Source of the DNA: Aphrocallistes beatrix
Lineage: Eukaryota; Porifera; Hexactinellida; Sceptrulophora; Aphrocallistidae
Reading direction: 5' to 3'
DNA length: 64,000 bases
Assembly: GCA_963281255.1 (NCBI GenBank)
Contig: OY725494.1
Span: 2,617,934-2,681,933 of the forward strand
The translations under genes and the position numbers were made by a program. Every line of letters starts with the position of its first letter. The first letter of the stretch is position 1. The notes under the pieces are model-generated. The model worked only from the letters and a program-made list of their open reading frames with translations. It was not told the DNA's origin and did no database searches. This document shows positions 43,482-54,235 of the stretch, piece after piece.

Positions 43482-44254
43482 CAGGGTGACCCATAAGTTC
43501 TGTTACAAGCTTCATTAGGTATAAAATTTCTTGTACTCAAACGATCTTAGTTATTATGGTCCTTAGAGATTGTAATTCGAATATCCTCAATGATTTTAAA
43601 AGATTTTTCGATTCTATGACTTAGAAATGTGTTTTGTATGGTGAGTTTTGAGAGAAAAAAAATGTGTCCTGGACCGCAGCGAAAATCGTGAATCAGGCCC
43701 CACTGCTTCTGTAAAAAATGTCTTCATAATCGATGTCCCATGACGATTTAGCACCAGGTACCTTTCTTCGCCATAAAAAGATTTCATAAATCCACTGAAT
43801 TCGTTATCAGAAACGAGAAAAAGTTATTCAGTCGCAGTTCAAATTAGGTACATTTTGCAAAATTCCCCAAAATGGCACTTTTTTTCACATCACAGAAAAA
43901 TATGATCCAAATAGTCTTCAAAATGCACTGATCTGAACATCTTATATCTCTACAAATTTAGAGTTCGCGAGGGAAATGTGTGAGCTAATTTTTCCTAGAA
44001 TTTGAAGACTCTGGGAAGATAACTTGAAAAGCAGTGGGGCCTGATTCACGATTTTCGCTGCGGTCCAGGACACATTTTTTTTTCTCAAAACTCACCATAC
44101 AAAACACATTTCTAAGTCATAGAATCGAAAAATCTTTTAAAATCATTAAGGATATTCGAATTACAATCTCTAAGGACCATAATAACTAAGATCGTTTGAG
44201 TATAAGAAATTTTATACCTAATGAAGCTTGTAACAGAACTTATGGGTCACCCTG
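43482..44254. mobile_element. Palindromic mariner-type MITE, 773 bp, complete copy
   Basis: The ends read CAGGGTGACCCATAAGTTCT and the reverse AGAACTTATGGGTCACCCTG, flanked by TA. The arms pair for more than 200 bp (for example 'ggtccttagagattgtaatt' and its reverse near 44165). The middle is unpaired AT-rich DNA. Copies at 181-875 and about 48500-49025 belong to the same family. No transposase is present. Confidence 0.88.
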
Positions 44255-44313
44255 TATAAGATATACACAAACAAACAAACAAACATTAATCGAGTTTTAA
44301 TAGTAAGGATATA

Positions 44314-44680
44314 CTACGGGCTTTCAATAAGTAGTCGTTATTGCGATATATCTTGGTTGTTTCATTTGATTCAGAATTGGGTTAGCATATCTTATGTAAC
44401 CCTACCGATGCTCTTTCAAATGATACTTTACTTTTTCAATTCTGAATTATTAGTTTTTTGAATTCGAAAGTCGGGCTCACCTCGGATCGGCGAATTTTCA
44501 GTATATGAAAGGTATACCGCGAGAAGACTTCAAAAAAGTTTTTTGGATTGGATTAAGAGGCTAAAACTAGTTATACAGCATCAAGAAGAGTATTTCGAGA
44601 AATTGCAGCATTGATATTAATTATATTACTAGTTTGGGGAAAGTATACTATGATAACGACTACTTATTGAATGCCCGTAG
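44314..44680 (-). mobile_element. Mariner deletion derivative, 367 bp
   Basis: The termini CTACGGGCTTTCAATAAGTA and TACTTATTGAATGCCCGTAG are nearly those of the mariner at 37614-38718, with TA on both sides. On the plus strand between about 44520 and 44610 the text EDFKKVF, then LKLVIQHQEEYFEKLQH, matches the C-terminus of mariner transposases, with one frame change. The terminal repeats continue differently (GTCGTTAT rather than TCTGATCA), so the source is a related mariner, not that exact copy. Strand relative to the parent is not certain. Confidence 0.75.
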
Positions 44681-44682
44681 TA

Positions 44683-45264
44683 CAAGCGTGCTTCGCTTGC
44701 TTGCGCTGCGCGGCTGGCGGACACTGTGTCCGCTGGAGGCGCCCTTTGGGCGCCTGGGGTCACATTGGTTAATTATAAGGGAGATAACATCTCTAAATAC
44801 GTCTGTCCTACTGTCACAATAAACTATGTAATAAGTCAAGTGAACGATTACAAGGTATAATGTTTAGAAATAACAACTAGCTAAACGTTGTAATACATTA
44901 TGTAGATTCCATTAGTGACTAAGTAAACCAGTCAGCTTGTTATGGATGATTGTGAATACTACCTATTCTATTACACTACTGCTATAATCTATATCGCACG
45001 AAAAATCACCAAATTTATCCATTTTAAAAATTTAGATGAGTAATGATGACGTCATAACAAAGTGATGAGTCATCATTTTTTGATGATAGTTGTATCATAT
45101 GTGAGATATCTTAGTATACAGATTCTATCTCCTATAATGGCTGAGTTATGCTCGAATAACTGTATTGCTTAACTTTTAAAAATGTGACAATGACGTCATA
45201 ATTCCATGATGAGTCGACATTTTGCTCTGAGCTCAGAACTAATCGAGTTTTAATAGTAAGGATA
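44683..45264 (+). repeat. Family A repeat with an internal 165 bp insertion
   Basis: The head (44683-44760) is well preserved, with GGCGGACACTGTGTCCGC and GGCGCCCTTTGGGCGCC hairpins. About 165 bp of unrelated DNA interrupts the middle at about 44815-44980 (between 'ctgtcctactgt' and 'ataatctatatcg'). The end jumps from 'gagctcagaact' to the tail unit 'aatcgagttttaatagtaag', so part of the 3' region is deleted. Confidence 0.75.
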
Positions 45265-45266
45265 TA

Positions 45267-45762
45267 CAGTCGACTCTCGTTAATACGAACACGGATAAGT
45301 AGAGTAAAATCGGATAAGAAGTACAAGTTTTGATTCCTTGCAAAATATATACAAACGAACTCCGGTTAACACGAACACGGATAAGACGAAATATCGGATA
45401 ATAAGTACGATTTGTGGGTCCCCTTCAGTGCGTTTTCAATACTAAATACATCGGTTAATACGAACACGGATAATACGAACAGGTGTGTGCCTAAGAGCAC
45501 TTTGAATATGGTACGTAGTATGTACGTTGATAGATCTAGACAGATATTTCTCAATGAAAATACTGTCGAATCTCGTTAATACAACATGGATAATGAGTTC
45601 TCTATTTGACAAGTGTACAATTTCATACTCTCACGTAGTTATCACTATGTATATTAAGTATTTTGGACAAATGTGGCTATGTACGTACTTCGGTTAATAC
45701 GTACTCCGGATAAGGAGTACAAATCTCCACGGTCCCTTGGTGTACGTGTTAACGAGAGTCGA

Positions 45763-45765
<3 letters not shown>
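45267..45765. mobile_element. Pogo/Tigger-like MITE, 499 bp, with internal repeats
   Basis: The termini CAGTCGACTCTCGTTAATAC and GTTAACGAGAGTCGACTG are inverted, with TA on both sides. The motif 'ggttaatacgaacacggata' or close variants recurs about six times inside. No transposase is present. The ends fit the CAGT...CTCGTTAAT type common in pogo/Tigger elements. Confidence 0.78.
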
Positions 45766-45798
<33 letters not shown>

Positions 45799-45849
45799 AT
45801 TAATCGAGTTTTAATAGTAAGGATGTTGTTAATGAAACATTAACACTAT

Positions 45850-47580
45850 CATCATCATAAATATATTTTTGCCCCCCATTAGCTTTTTCTGGGAACGCCA
45901 CTGTGTTGGAGTAATTGGTTATACTGCCTGCACACTTTGCAGTTGTAGTTAGGGCATGGATAGACTGAGTGGTTAACATTGGCGTGCTTGGGGATGTATG
46001 CTAGCAGTTTCATCAATGACATTTGAATAAAGTTGAAGTCGTCGAGCGCGTATGGGGAGAGTTGGCTTTTGGTTGGTGTAGGTAATTGTTGGTTTGTATT
46101 TGTATTCTTTGTTTTCCGTTTTCAGAGGGAAGTATACTATGCGTACCATGTTTTCTACTACTTCGGTGCAGTCATGTCCGAGTCTCTGCAGTGCTGGGAG
46201 GTATTTCCTGAGAATGTTCCTGAGAATGTAATCCAGTGCTTCTGCAGGATTGTGTGCTATCTGTGTGACTCGGAATGTTGCACCGAAGTAGATTTTCGCT
46301 CTAATTTATGTGAAGGGTGGAAAGAGTATGGCTGTAACGGCACTGCCTGCCTATACTTCTGTTGAACAGGGTGGAATTCTTTGTGGTAGGTTCGTATCTT
46401 TCGTCTTGTGTTTCGTTTTCGGTTGTAGGGATGAGGTTATATGGTTTAAATGGCAGGATGTCGATCGGGTATGCTGAGGCGACGTCATCAAAGTATAACG
46501 TAAGAAATTGGCCTGTTCGTGGTTGATATCTTTTTAGGAGATAGGCCGTGCACATTCGTGCAAGTTCCGATGCCAGAGGGAACCCCATGGGAATGCCTGT
46601 GCTCTCGAGATGGTAGAATTTAGTGCCAGGATAGATAGTTATACTTTAGTAGATGTTGCAATAATCGGTGTTCCATCTTCATTGTTGGGTTGGAATGTTG
46701 GAATGTTGGAATGTTGGAATGTTGGAATGTTGGAATGCTGTTAATATTAGGGAATGTGGTGTTGATAGGTAAAATTTTTAGATGTCCCCTGTATAAACTT
46801 TAGCAGGTGAGCCGTATCCCAGGAAGGAGTTGAACTTTTACAGGACTGTGATGGAATTTGTGTGGTTTACTATCGGATGTGCAATAGTGCATGGGCTGAT
46901 TGGTCCGATGTCAAGAGTGTAAACCTCACGGAATTTGGTGATCTGTGCGTTAATTATTTATTTGTGGGTTGTGCTCTTAAAATATAATGTAGATCCTGTC
47001 GTGTTCGTTTTACTGTAACCAGGGTTTAGTAGGGCGACGGTATGTCTGATGAATGACACATTTCGTCCTCTGAACATTAGTTACCGGACAACGGGTAGCG
47101 GAACTTTCGTCACGCGGAATTTTTCTCCCCTGAAATACCCCATTCACGCCTACTTATTTCTCAATCAAAAGCCTTCATTGTCACTCTTTTTTTCAAAGAT
47201 ACTCCACTCAAAAAGTCTCGTGTTCCTTATATATTAGTATCCGTTTATTTTAGTCTCTAATGAGGCGAAATTCCTGTAAAACAGAGACGAAATTCCGCTA
47301 CACAGTGTTAGTGTCCGTTTACCTTGTCTGATGTTGGAGAGATGGTCAAAGTAAATCGCTTGATGGACGTGGTGTGCATTTGTTTTAATGTATTCGTTGT
47401 ATAGTTGCTTGAGACACTTATTGGGTAGCAGGATAAGACTGAGCCCCTTGTTCGCAGACAGGATACTTACTATCTGTTGTTTCAGTTTGGTTTGGACTTT
47501 CCGTAAGAAACACGCACCGATGACTAAATTCGCCATTGAACGGAGGAAAAATAGAACATATAATAAATACAACGACACCT
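45850..47580 (-). mobile_element. Reverse-transcriptase retroelement fossil, class not settled
   Basis: Minus-strand text shows reverse transcriptase blocks in order: GLSLILLPNKCLKQLYNEYI, then TIAHPIVNHTNSITVL, then YTGDI with KFYLSTPHSLILTAF, then GIPMGFPLASELARMCTAYL and LTLYFDDVASAYPIDI. The YFDD box is the catalytic motif. No LTR, integrase or terminal repeat was recognised. The GIPMG and YTGDI blocks lean towards Penelope-like or related non-LTR enzymes, but this is from memory. The copy is broken at many points and carries an insertion at about 47030-47330. Confidence 0.55.
46683..46740. repeat. 8 bp tandem repeat TTGGAATG, about seven copies
   Basis: A short run of TTGGAATG units inside the reverse-transcriptase fossil, probably slippage after the element died. 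Confidence 0.85.
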
Positions 47581-47648
47581 GTATTTATTATATGTTCTAT
47601 TTTTCCTCCGTTGGATAGTGAATTTAGTCATCGGTGGCGTGTTTCTTG
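47504..47648. repeat. Inverted duplication, about 67 bp arms
   Basis: The segment with 'gatgactaaattcgccattg' and 'ggaggaaaaatagaacatat' at 47504-47570 is repeated in reverse at 47581-47648, with about 10 bp between. Small indels separate the arms. It lies within the retroelement fossil, so it probably arose by local inverted duplication. Confidence 0.8.
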
Positions 47649-47751
47649 ATAGAGTGAGCAGGTGTTTGAATGGAGTTAGAAAAGGGGTGGCTATTTGCTC
47701 AGTGGGTGTTTGAAAGCTTTCAGTAATCAATATTCATAAGCATATGTTAGA

Positions 47752-48245
47752 CTAATCCGCGAAAGTCATGAAAGTTTTCATCTGGTCAGAAAAGAAAACC
47801 ACACCAATTTGACCATTACACGATACAGTAAATTTGTGATAAATACCCAAAGCTGTTGAAGATAGCATATCAGAAAATTCAGAAGCTGATTGTGGTATTT
47901 TGGGTTGTAAAGTCCTCCTTGCAAGGTACATTGAAGCTTCACATTCTGGGAAAGATAAATCATGAGCAGATGGATCTGTTCTTGTTGCATCGTCAAATAC
48001 TTTCCTCAAATTCGTTTGTGTGTGTTTGGCAAGGGTTTACATTTTGCTTTGAGATCATAGAGGTTTGTTTGATAATCTTCAATGCTGTGATTGTGTTGTG
48101 TTAATGGCGTAATTAAGTCAGTTTCTCGATTTAATCTGCTAGTTCCCTTGCAATTATTCTGCTTAAATAAGGCGCATTTTAGGTAAAAATATTTTTCTGT
48201 TATTTTGGACCGGATATATTTATGCCCATCTGAAGTTGAAAACAC
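47752..48245 (-). pseudogene. FLYWCH-finger, MULE-associated gene fragment
   Basis: The frame from 48245 reads HKYIRSKITEKYFYLKCALF, then CKGTSRL and LTQHNHSIEDYQTNL, the pattern of a FLYWCH zinc finger (Cys...Cys...His-x-His). A single-base shift near 48009 leads into NLRKVFDDATRTDPSAHDLS, FPECEASMYLARRTLQPKIP and QIGVVFFSDQM, which in animals link FLYWCH fingers to MULE transposase domains. The frame then ends; the transposase core is absent here. A C-terminal fragment of such a transposase lies at 1780-2280. This may be a dead transposon or a dead domesticated gene. Confidence 0.65.
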
Positions 48246-48499
48246 CTTTCCTCACAACGTTTGTACTCATTTAAAATGTATCCCATATTTGTTTTATAAC
48301 CAATAAACTGAAATTCTAAGTTTATATAGTATCTCCAATTATTGTACAAATGTTCAGCTTAATGTCAGTGACAATTACAAATAGTAGTTTTTGAATGTAA
48401 CAGAAGTGTTGGAAATAAATAACATTATGTCTCCAAGTGTGAAAAACAAATCGAATAATTAGATATAATTTTAGAATTTCTAAAAGTGAGAGTTTTGCC

Positions 48500-49025
48500 T
48501 GAGTTTTTTGATAAAAAATGTGTCCTGGCACGCAGCGAAAATCGCGAATCAGGACCCACTGCTTTTGTAAAATGTATTGATAATCGATGTTCAATGACAA
48601 TTTAGCACCAAATATCTTTCATTCACCATGGAAATATTTCACAAATCCATTGAATTCATTATCAGAAACGGGAGAAAGTTATTATTTCACGAGTTCAAAT
48701 TAGGTACATTTTGCAAAATCACTCAAAATTGCACCTTTTTTCACATCGCCAAAAATTTTGATCCAAATGGTTCTCAAAATGTAATGATCTAAACATCTTA
48801 TATTTCTACAAATTTAGAGTGTTCGAGGAAAATGTGACAGCTAATTTTCCTAATAATTTTTAAAACATACAAAACACAGTTTCAGGTCTTAGACTCAAAA
48901 ATCTTTTAAAATCATTGAAAATATTCGAATTACAAAATATCTAAAGACCATAATAACTAAGATTGTTTGAGTATAAAAAATATTATACCCAACGAAGCTT
49001 GTCACAGAACTTATGAGCCACCCTG
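48500..49025. mobile_element. Palindromic mariner-type MITE, copy 3 (left arm mostly lost)
   Basis: From 'gtgtcctggcacgcagcg' to the right terminus CCACCCTG this matches the copies at 181-875 and 43482-44254. The left terminus and most of the left arm are missing and the copy is the most diverged of the three. Confidence 0.7.
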
Positions 49026-49241
49026 TTTTGGCTTCGATTTACAGCCTATTTGCATTGTTATTCTCAGGCTTTACACTACAATGTTCGTGCAAGTGTGCGT
49101 TGCGAGCTGACTTGTTGCGGCCGCATCTAAAGAAGATGTTATATGCTCGGCAGGTATCTCTGGTAGCAGTATAGATCATCTTTTTTTTTCAGTTGGGGGA
49201 TTTTCGGAAGAGTAATTGTAGAATAGTCACCTCTTATGTTG

Positions 49242-49894
49242 CTAAGTTGCAAGCGGGAAATCGCCTTTCTCGCTGTGGAGGGGGTGCCAGCTGTGAGGGC
49301 TGCAAAGATTGCAGTGAATCCTTTTCGCAGTTTTCGGAGTAGTATTGTTTAGGTGGTCATCTATTGAGTGAACTTTAGGGTTGAAGCTTAGCCTATCTGT
49401 ATATTTGTGCTCAGTGGTGGTGAGCATTGTTGCTGCGGCTACACATTTGGCACACGGCTGGGTATATTTAGACAGGGTAGTTCCAGCTGTGGAATTGTTA
49501 TTGTTGTTTGGATTGTCATAATTTGTAAAGAAGTTTTTGCTGCTGTTGTTCTGTTGTTGGTTTCGCTGTTGGCTGTTGTGGTGTTCGTTGGTGTTATTCT
49601 GTTGTTGGTAGTTATTATTTCTACGCTGGGATTGGTGGTTTCTGTTGTTATTGTTGCGGGAGTTATCCGGCTTGTAATTGTTAGTGTTTGGGTTGTTCCA
49701 ATTTGTTTGCTGGGATTTGGATTATTTTGTTGGTTATTCCAGTTGGTTGGTCGGTTGTTTAGTTCGTTGCTATGATGACGTTGACTATTTCTGTTTGATT
49801 GGTTGTTTCTGTTTGATTGATTGTTTCTGTTATTAGTGCTGATGGATTTGTTTCCTGGGTCTGACTGGATTCTGTTTTGTTGATTGGAGGCCAC
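49242..49894 (-). other. Asn/Thr-rich frame and adjoining text, possible N-terminal part of the RT element
   Basis: A 151 aa minus-strand frame (49439-49894) is built of N, Q, S, T and R (NNQSNRNNQSNRNSQRHHSN), followed in other frames by THSIDDHLNNT-type text and short Cys/His-containing stretches (HCNLCSPHSWHPLHSEKG). It lies upstream of the reverse-transcriptase fossil on the same strand. It could be a disordered N-terminal protein of that element or simply GTT/AAC-rich DNA that happens to stay open. No family was recognised. Confidence 0.3.
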
Positions 49895-49959
49895 CTTTGT
49901 TGGTTGTCATTTGTTTGATAGTTTCTGTTGCGGTTGTTGACTTATTTTTGTTCCGTTGG

Positions 49960-50130
49960 TTATTGCGATTTTGGCGATTTTCAAAGCTGTTTTATGCCTA
50001 CTTCTAATTGTTATTCATGTGTAATTTTTGTGTAGAACCAAGATCAGTATTTTGAAAAATTTAAAATTTTTCAATGGAATGTTATTACATTTCTGCGTTG
50101 TCATGGTAATGTATTATGGTCAGCTTGAGC
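49960..50130. repeat. Foldback-family fragment
   Basis: The text 'gcgattttcaaagctgtttt' to 'atttctgcgttgtcatggta' and 'atcctgcaaac' matches the left inner arm of the foldback element at 5193-7136 (about 5725-5830). Confidence 0.6.
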
Positions 50131-50390
50131 CTTATCCTGCAAACAAGGCAAGATGCAATCTTTAAATTTGTGGAAAGCATTCTTAGCTATACCTTTCATA
50201 AGAATACCAGTCAAAACATCCACAAACTTCCTCAATTAAAATGCTGTGCGAACTTTGTACTACTCACTTTTTAGTACTGTTGCGTAGTATTTTGAGATCC
50301 TAGTATTAACTAACCATGGATTAATTAATACCGTGGTGTTTTGAGATATATGAGATATATGAGATATATATTCTGAGTTTTTGTTTCGGA

Positions 50391-50670
50391 TACTCAAAAG
50401 GCCTTGTGGTTCAATCGGTTTCATCGTAACTTGATAACCACCGCCACCAAATTGTGGCACATGACACAATTTGAGGGCACGCGACACAATTTACAATGGT
50501 AGAACCCCATATGGACCATGAATGGAAAATATACTTTATCCATGGTCCATATGGGATTCTACCATAGTAAATTGTATCGCGTGTCCTCAAATTTTGTCAT
50601 GTGCCACCATTTGGTGGCGGTGGTTATCAAGTTACGATGAAACATATTGAACCACAAGGCCATTTGAGTA
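50391..50670. mobile_element. Near-perfect palindrome, 280 bp
   Basis: TACTCAAAAGGCCTTGTGGT at the left faces ACCACAAGGCCATTTGAGTA at the right. The arms of about 130 bp meet around 'tggaaaatatactttatcca'. Arms differ at a handful of positions. No transposase; superfamily not assigned. It could be a small foldback MITE. Confidence 0.7.
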
Positions 50671-52085
50671 TGTACCTTTGAATAACTCATATCGGACGAT
50701 GTACTTTTGTATGAATTCGATGTTGTTTCTCTGGCTCTGTTTCTTCATTTTGTAGTTGCTCTCTCTCTTAGTGGCTGCTTTTCAATAACAAGACTACTAT
50801 GCCATCTAATGATTTATTAACCAAGGGAAATATTTTTATGTTAATATTTTGAGCAAGTCTAAGTATTATCTGTATGCAATGCTTATTAGTATTCATAATT
50901 AAGGCTGGCGTGTTTTTTTTTCTATTTATAGTAGAGACCCAAAATTGTATGGCTTCCCCACAAAAATGGCTTAAACAAGAAAAGACGCTACAACACTCCT
51001 AGCATATCGTGGGGGTTTACAACACTCCTAGCATATCATGGGGGAATCAAAAGTATTAATATTATTTTAGTATTATAAATCAATTAGAATATAGAAGTGA
51101 TTGATGTAATATTTCATTAGAAAAATAGTGATCTTCAAACTTAACACTTTTGAGCTCCAAATTTTTGAGTAATTAGTATGTAATTATATAAAATTTTATA
51201 AAAATCTTTTTTGCGTAATGAGTTGGGCTCATTTCTATGCTAGAAGGGTGCTAGATTTCATTTATGGGGGCTAATTTGGAATACAATCAAGTGATCTTAG
51301 TCAAATTAACGAAGTAAAATTGGTTGTTGCAGAACTTTTGAGACACCCTGTATATATATATATTGTCTCACGAGCATAAGTATTAATTATTTAGTTCGTG
51401 TGAAGATTATGATCAAGTTACCTAGTTAGTACTACTTGCTGATGTAATACTGAACTGATAGCAAAATAGATTGCCGTGAATGTTATTCATGTGACAAGCC
51501 CATCACTAATAGGCTCTAGGGAGATGTAATGCACGTTTAAAACAAATAATGTACTCATGAGACAAAATCAATGTACATAAAAAAAAATATACAGTTAGAA
51601 CATATATTGCAAGCTCGGGATATATAATGCACTCTTGGGACAAATATTAAACGTTAAGGAAATGTAATACACTATTGGGAAATATACGATACTTTATTTC
51701 GTCGCATGGACATTTCGTCCTCAGAACATTAGTTTACAAGATTTTCTCTGTATTTCCTAATTGTCACTGAATATAGAAAGAAATTATAGTAGTATTTATT
51801 AATTAGTGAATACACAAGACTGTCTATGGAAATAGCTACTGAACTAATTATATTATTTTGACAATATTCAGCTCTAGTATGACCATGTTCTCCTCATCTT
51901 TCGCAAATTAATTTGGAACGAAATTCTAACAATAATGGATCACTTTCGGAAGCTAGGTTAACGAATATGTCATGTATGTTATGCTCAAACAAGTTTTCCT
52001 TGCAAGATTTTGAGATCATTTGATTGTACGATCTAATACTCTCTTATTTCGGTCGATCTGAAAAATCTGACTATTTTTGCTACGA
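50671..52085. other. Gene-free stretch with short repeats
   Basis: Contains a reversed copy of a sequence also at about 62590-62680 ('gtatggcttccccacaaaaa'), a 27 bp direct repeat (50989-51015 and 51018-51044, 'tacaacactcctagcatatc'), and the right end of a mariner-type MITE at about 51285-51350 ('cagaacttttgagacaccct'). No coding frame is supported. Confidence 0.5.
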
Positions 52086-52095
52086 AAGAGATATA

Positions 52096-52555
52096 CCGGA
52101 CAAAAGTATTTCAACACTTGATTCTTTCCCATACAAATAATACTAAATCGGATTTTTGGCAATACGTTCAAATTCATAGAGATACTAAAAATCTGATTTC
52201 AGATTCGAAATCTACACATTCGAATTAGTCATAGTTGAACATAACTAATAAATTATTCTCAATGAACAATCTTATCAGCCTGAGCCACCATAGGTAATTA
52301 ATTGCCATCATGTATAGTGGTCAAAATGGGTGTATGTGGCATTAGGTGGCACTGATTGATAATTACAAAAAGTTAGGAACGAATGATTAATTAGAAAGAT
52401 TAACCTGTGACTAATCTGAATGCGTATTATTCGAATCTGGAATCCGATTAGCTGTATCCCATACCGTTTAGAAGTAATCTTCTTGAATAGACCCATTTTA
52501 GTATTATTTGTATGGGAAAGAATCAAGTGTTGAAATACTTTTGTCCGGTTGGTGT
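52096..52555. mobile_element. Tc1-like MITE, about 460 bp
   Basis: CCGGACAAAAGTATTTCAAC at the left faces GTTGAAATACTTTTGTCCGG at the right. The pairing goes on through 'acttgattctttcccataca'. Exact ends are uncertain by a few bases; TA follows on the right at 52556. No transposase is present. Confidence 0.75.
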
Positions 52556-52559
52556 ATAA

Positions 52560-53069
52560 GGGGAAATACGTGTATCTATAAAAAAGCTCAGTAGAAACTT
52601 TTTTTAACTTTAACCTGAGAGTGTTCGAAATATTACTGTCCGTTTTTTATTGAATTACTTTATCTATATGTAAAAGGAAAAGACTAAAGTACGATTATAT
52701 CATGAAATCTAGATATACATTTCCAGACAAAACTATTTACACACTACATTATTTCAAATTCAAATTGTACCAAGATGGTCTGTTCCTCAAGAGAAATGTA
52801 ATCAAACGTTAAAATATATAAGTATTTTATTTAAATCGTATATAGGAGGAATACCCTACCCTCTACACAAAACCTTAGGAAATACAAATACTTGTATATT
52901 ACTTAAATTTTTGATCGATTGGATTGAGTTTGTTAAATAGCTTCCAGGATTATGTATTGTTATTACGCATTTATATTCTTAAGTGATTTCTAAACAAATA
53001 ATAGAACTAAAGTTAACATTAATAACTCGTAACACAACTTTATATACTTATCCTGATCAACTACAGTAT
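52560..53069. other. Gene-free AT-rich stretch
   Basis: No coding frame, repeat family or structured RNA recognised. Confidence 0.4.
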
Positions 53070-53077
53070 CTGAATTC

Positions 53078-53376
53078 CAGGGTTACCGTGGGAATGGAAT
53101 TTCAATTCCCATTCCCACAGGATTTCTGTGCGAATTCCCACAGAAACTTACAGGAAATCCCACAGAACCCCACAGGAAATCCCACAGAAACTCACAGGAA
53201 ATCCCACAAAATCCCATAGGAAATCCCACAGAAACTCACAGGGAATCCCACAGAATCCCATAGGAAATCCCACAGATTCCCACATGTGGGAATTCCCATA
53301 GCCTTAAAGTAATTCCCATCTCCGTCCCATATGGGAATCTGTGGGTTTTCCCATGGGAATTCCCACGGCAACCCTG
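53078..53376. mobile_element. hAT MITE, 299 bp, with internal tandem repeats
   Basis: The ends CAGGGTTACCGTGGGAAT and ATTCCCACGGCAACCCTG are inverted, with perfect 8 bp duplications CTGAATTC at 53070-53077 and 53377-53384. The inside holds about six imperfect copies of a unit 'cacaggaaatcccacagaa' of about 32-35 bp and ends with CCCATATGGGAA-type palindromes. Confidence 0.9.
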
Positions 53377-53700
53377 CTGAATTCAGATCTGGCACATCCC
53401 TTTTTTGGAGAGATTCCTCTGTTGATTGATTCTGTAGCACGTGATTTGCTCCAATAAGTATTCATTTACGCTCTAAAGTGAAGGTTTCAAGACATTAATA
53501 ATAATATTCAGAGCCCGTTCTATGCAAATATTGCCTATGTGACACTTACTACCATCTGTGGTTAGTTAAAGCAAGACACAAGTTGCAGAATGTGGTGTTT
53601 ACGAATTATTTTGACCTTTGAAATGGGTATTTGATTTAAAATCTAATCAGTAACTCGAATGTGTTGTGTTCTGAAATTAAACTAATACCATAGCCTACTG

Positions 53701-53800
53701 CAGGGCTGTCCAACTATATTTACTTCGGGCCGCAACTGCTTCATACCATTTAGTGGCGGGCCGCAATACAGGGGCGTGCACTCGGGATGGGTATGGATAG
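53701..53800 (+). mobile_element. Two hAT-like left ends side by side
   Basis: CAGGGCTGTCCAACTATATT with 'gcgggccgcaa' at 53701-53767 is a hAT-type terminus seen in many animals, and CAGGGGCGTGCACTCGGG at about 53771 looks like a second. No right ends were found. The rest of 53385-53975 shows no gene. Confidence 0.45.
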
Positions 53801-53974
53801 AGGCATTTTGGACAATTTGTATCGTGAACAATAGAAGCTAATATACTATAACGAATGATAAAATAAGGCAATCATGGCGCGAATAATACTTGTGGAAGAA
53901 AACTAGATGCATGATATGGAAAAAATTGGAGAATTTGTCAAAAAGGGGGAGATTGAAGCATGTATGTAATGTAT

Positions 53975-54233
53975 GTATTGTAAACAAAAGTAAACAAATA
54001 ATTTATCATATCGATCTGAAGATGTGATATTCGAAATCAACACCACTAAAAACTCCATATCAACCATTGGAAGCTAGTCTCTAGCGTATTTTTGTAATTT
54101 TTTTACTTTATGTATGTATTGTAAGTAAAAGTAAACAAATAATTTATCATATCGATATGAAAATATGATATTCGAAATATACACCCGTAAAAACCCCATG
54201 TCAACCATTGGAAGCTAGTCTCTGGCGTATTTT
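53975..54233 (+). repeat. Family B repeat, two direct copies
   Basis: The unit from 'gtaaacaaataatttatcat' to 'accattggaagctagtctct' plus 'gcgtatttttg' occurs at about 53975-54100 and 54115-54233. The second copy runs straight into the satellite array. Diverged copies lie at 29.4-29.6 kb and 62.0-62.1 kb. Confidence 0.75.
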
Positions 54234-54235
54234 TT

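Noticed and set aside
49407-49775. Hydrophobic Val/Leu-rich frame on the plus strand
   Set aside because: It is the reverse complement of the Asn/Gln/Thr-rich minus-strand frame; GTT-rich DNA read backwards gives a membrane-like string.
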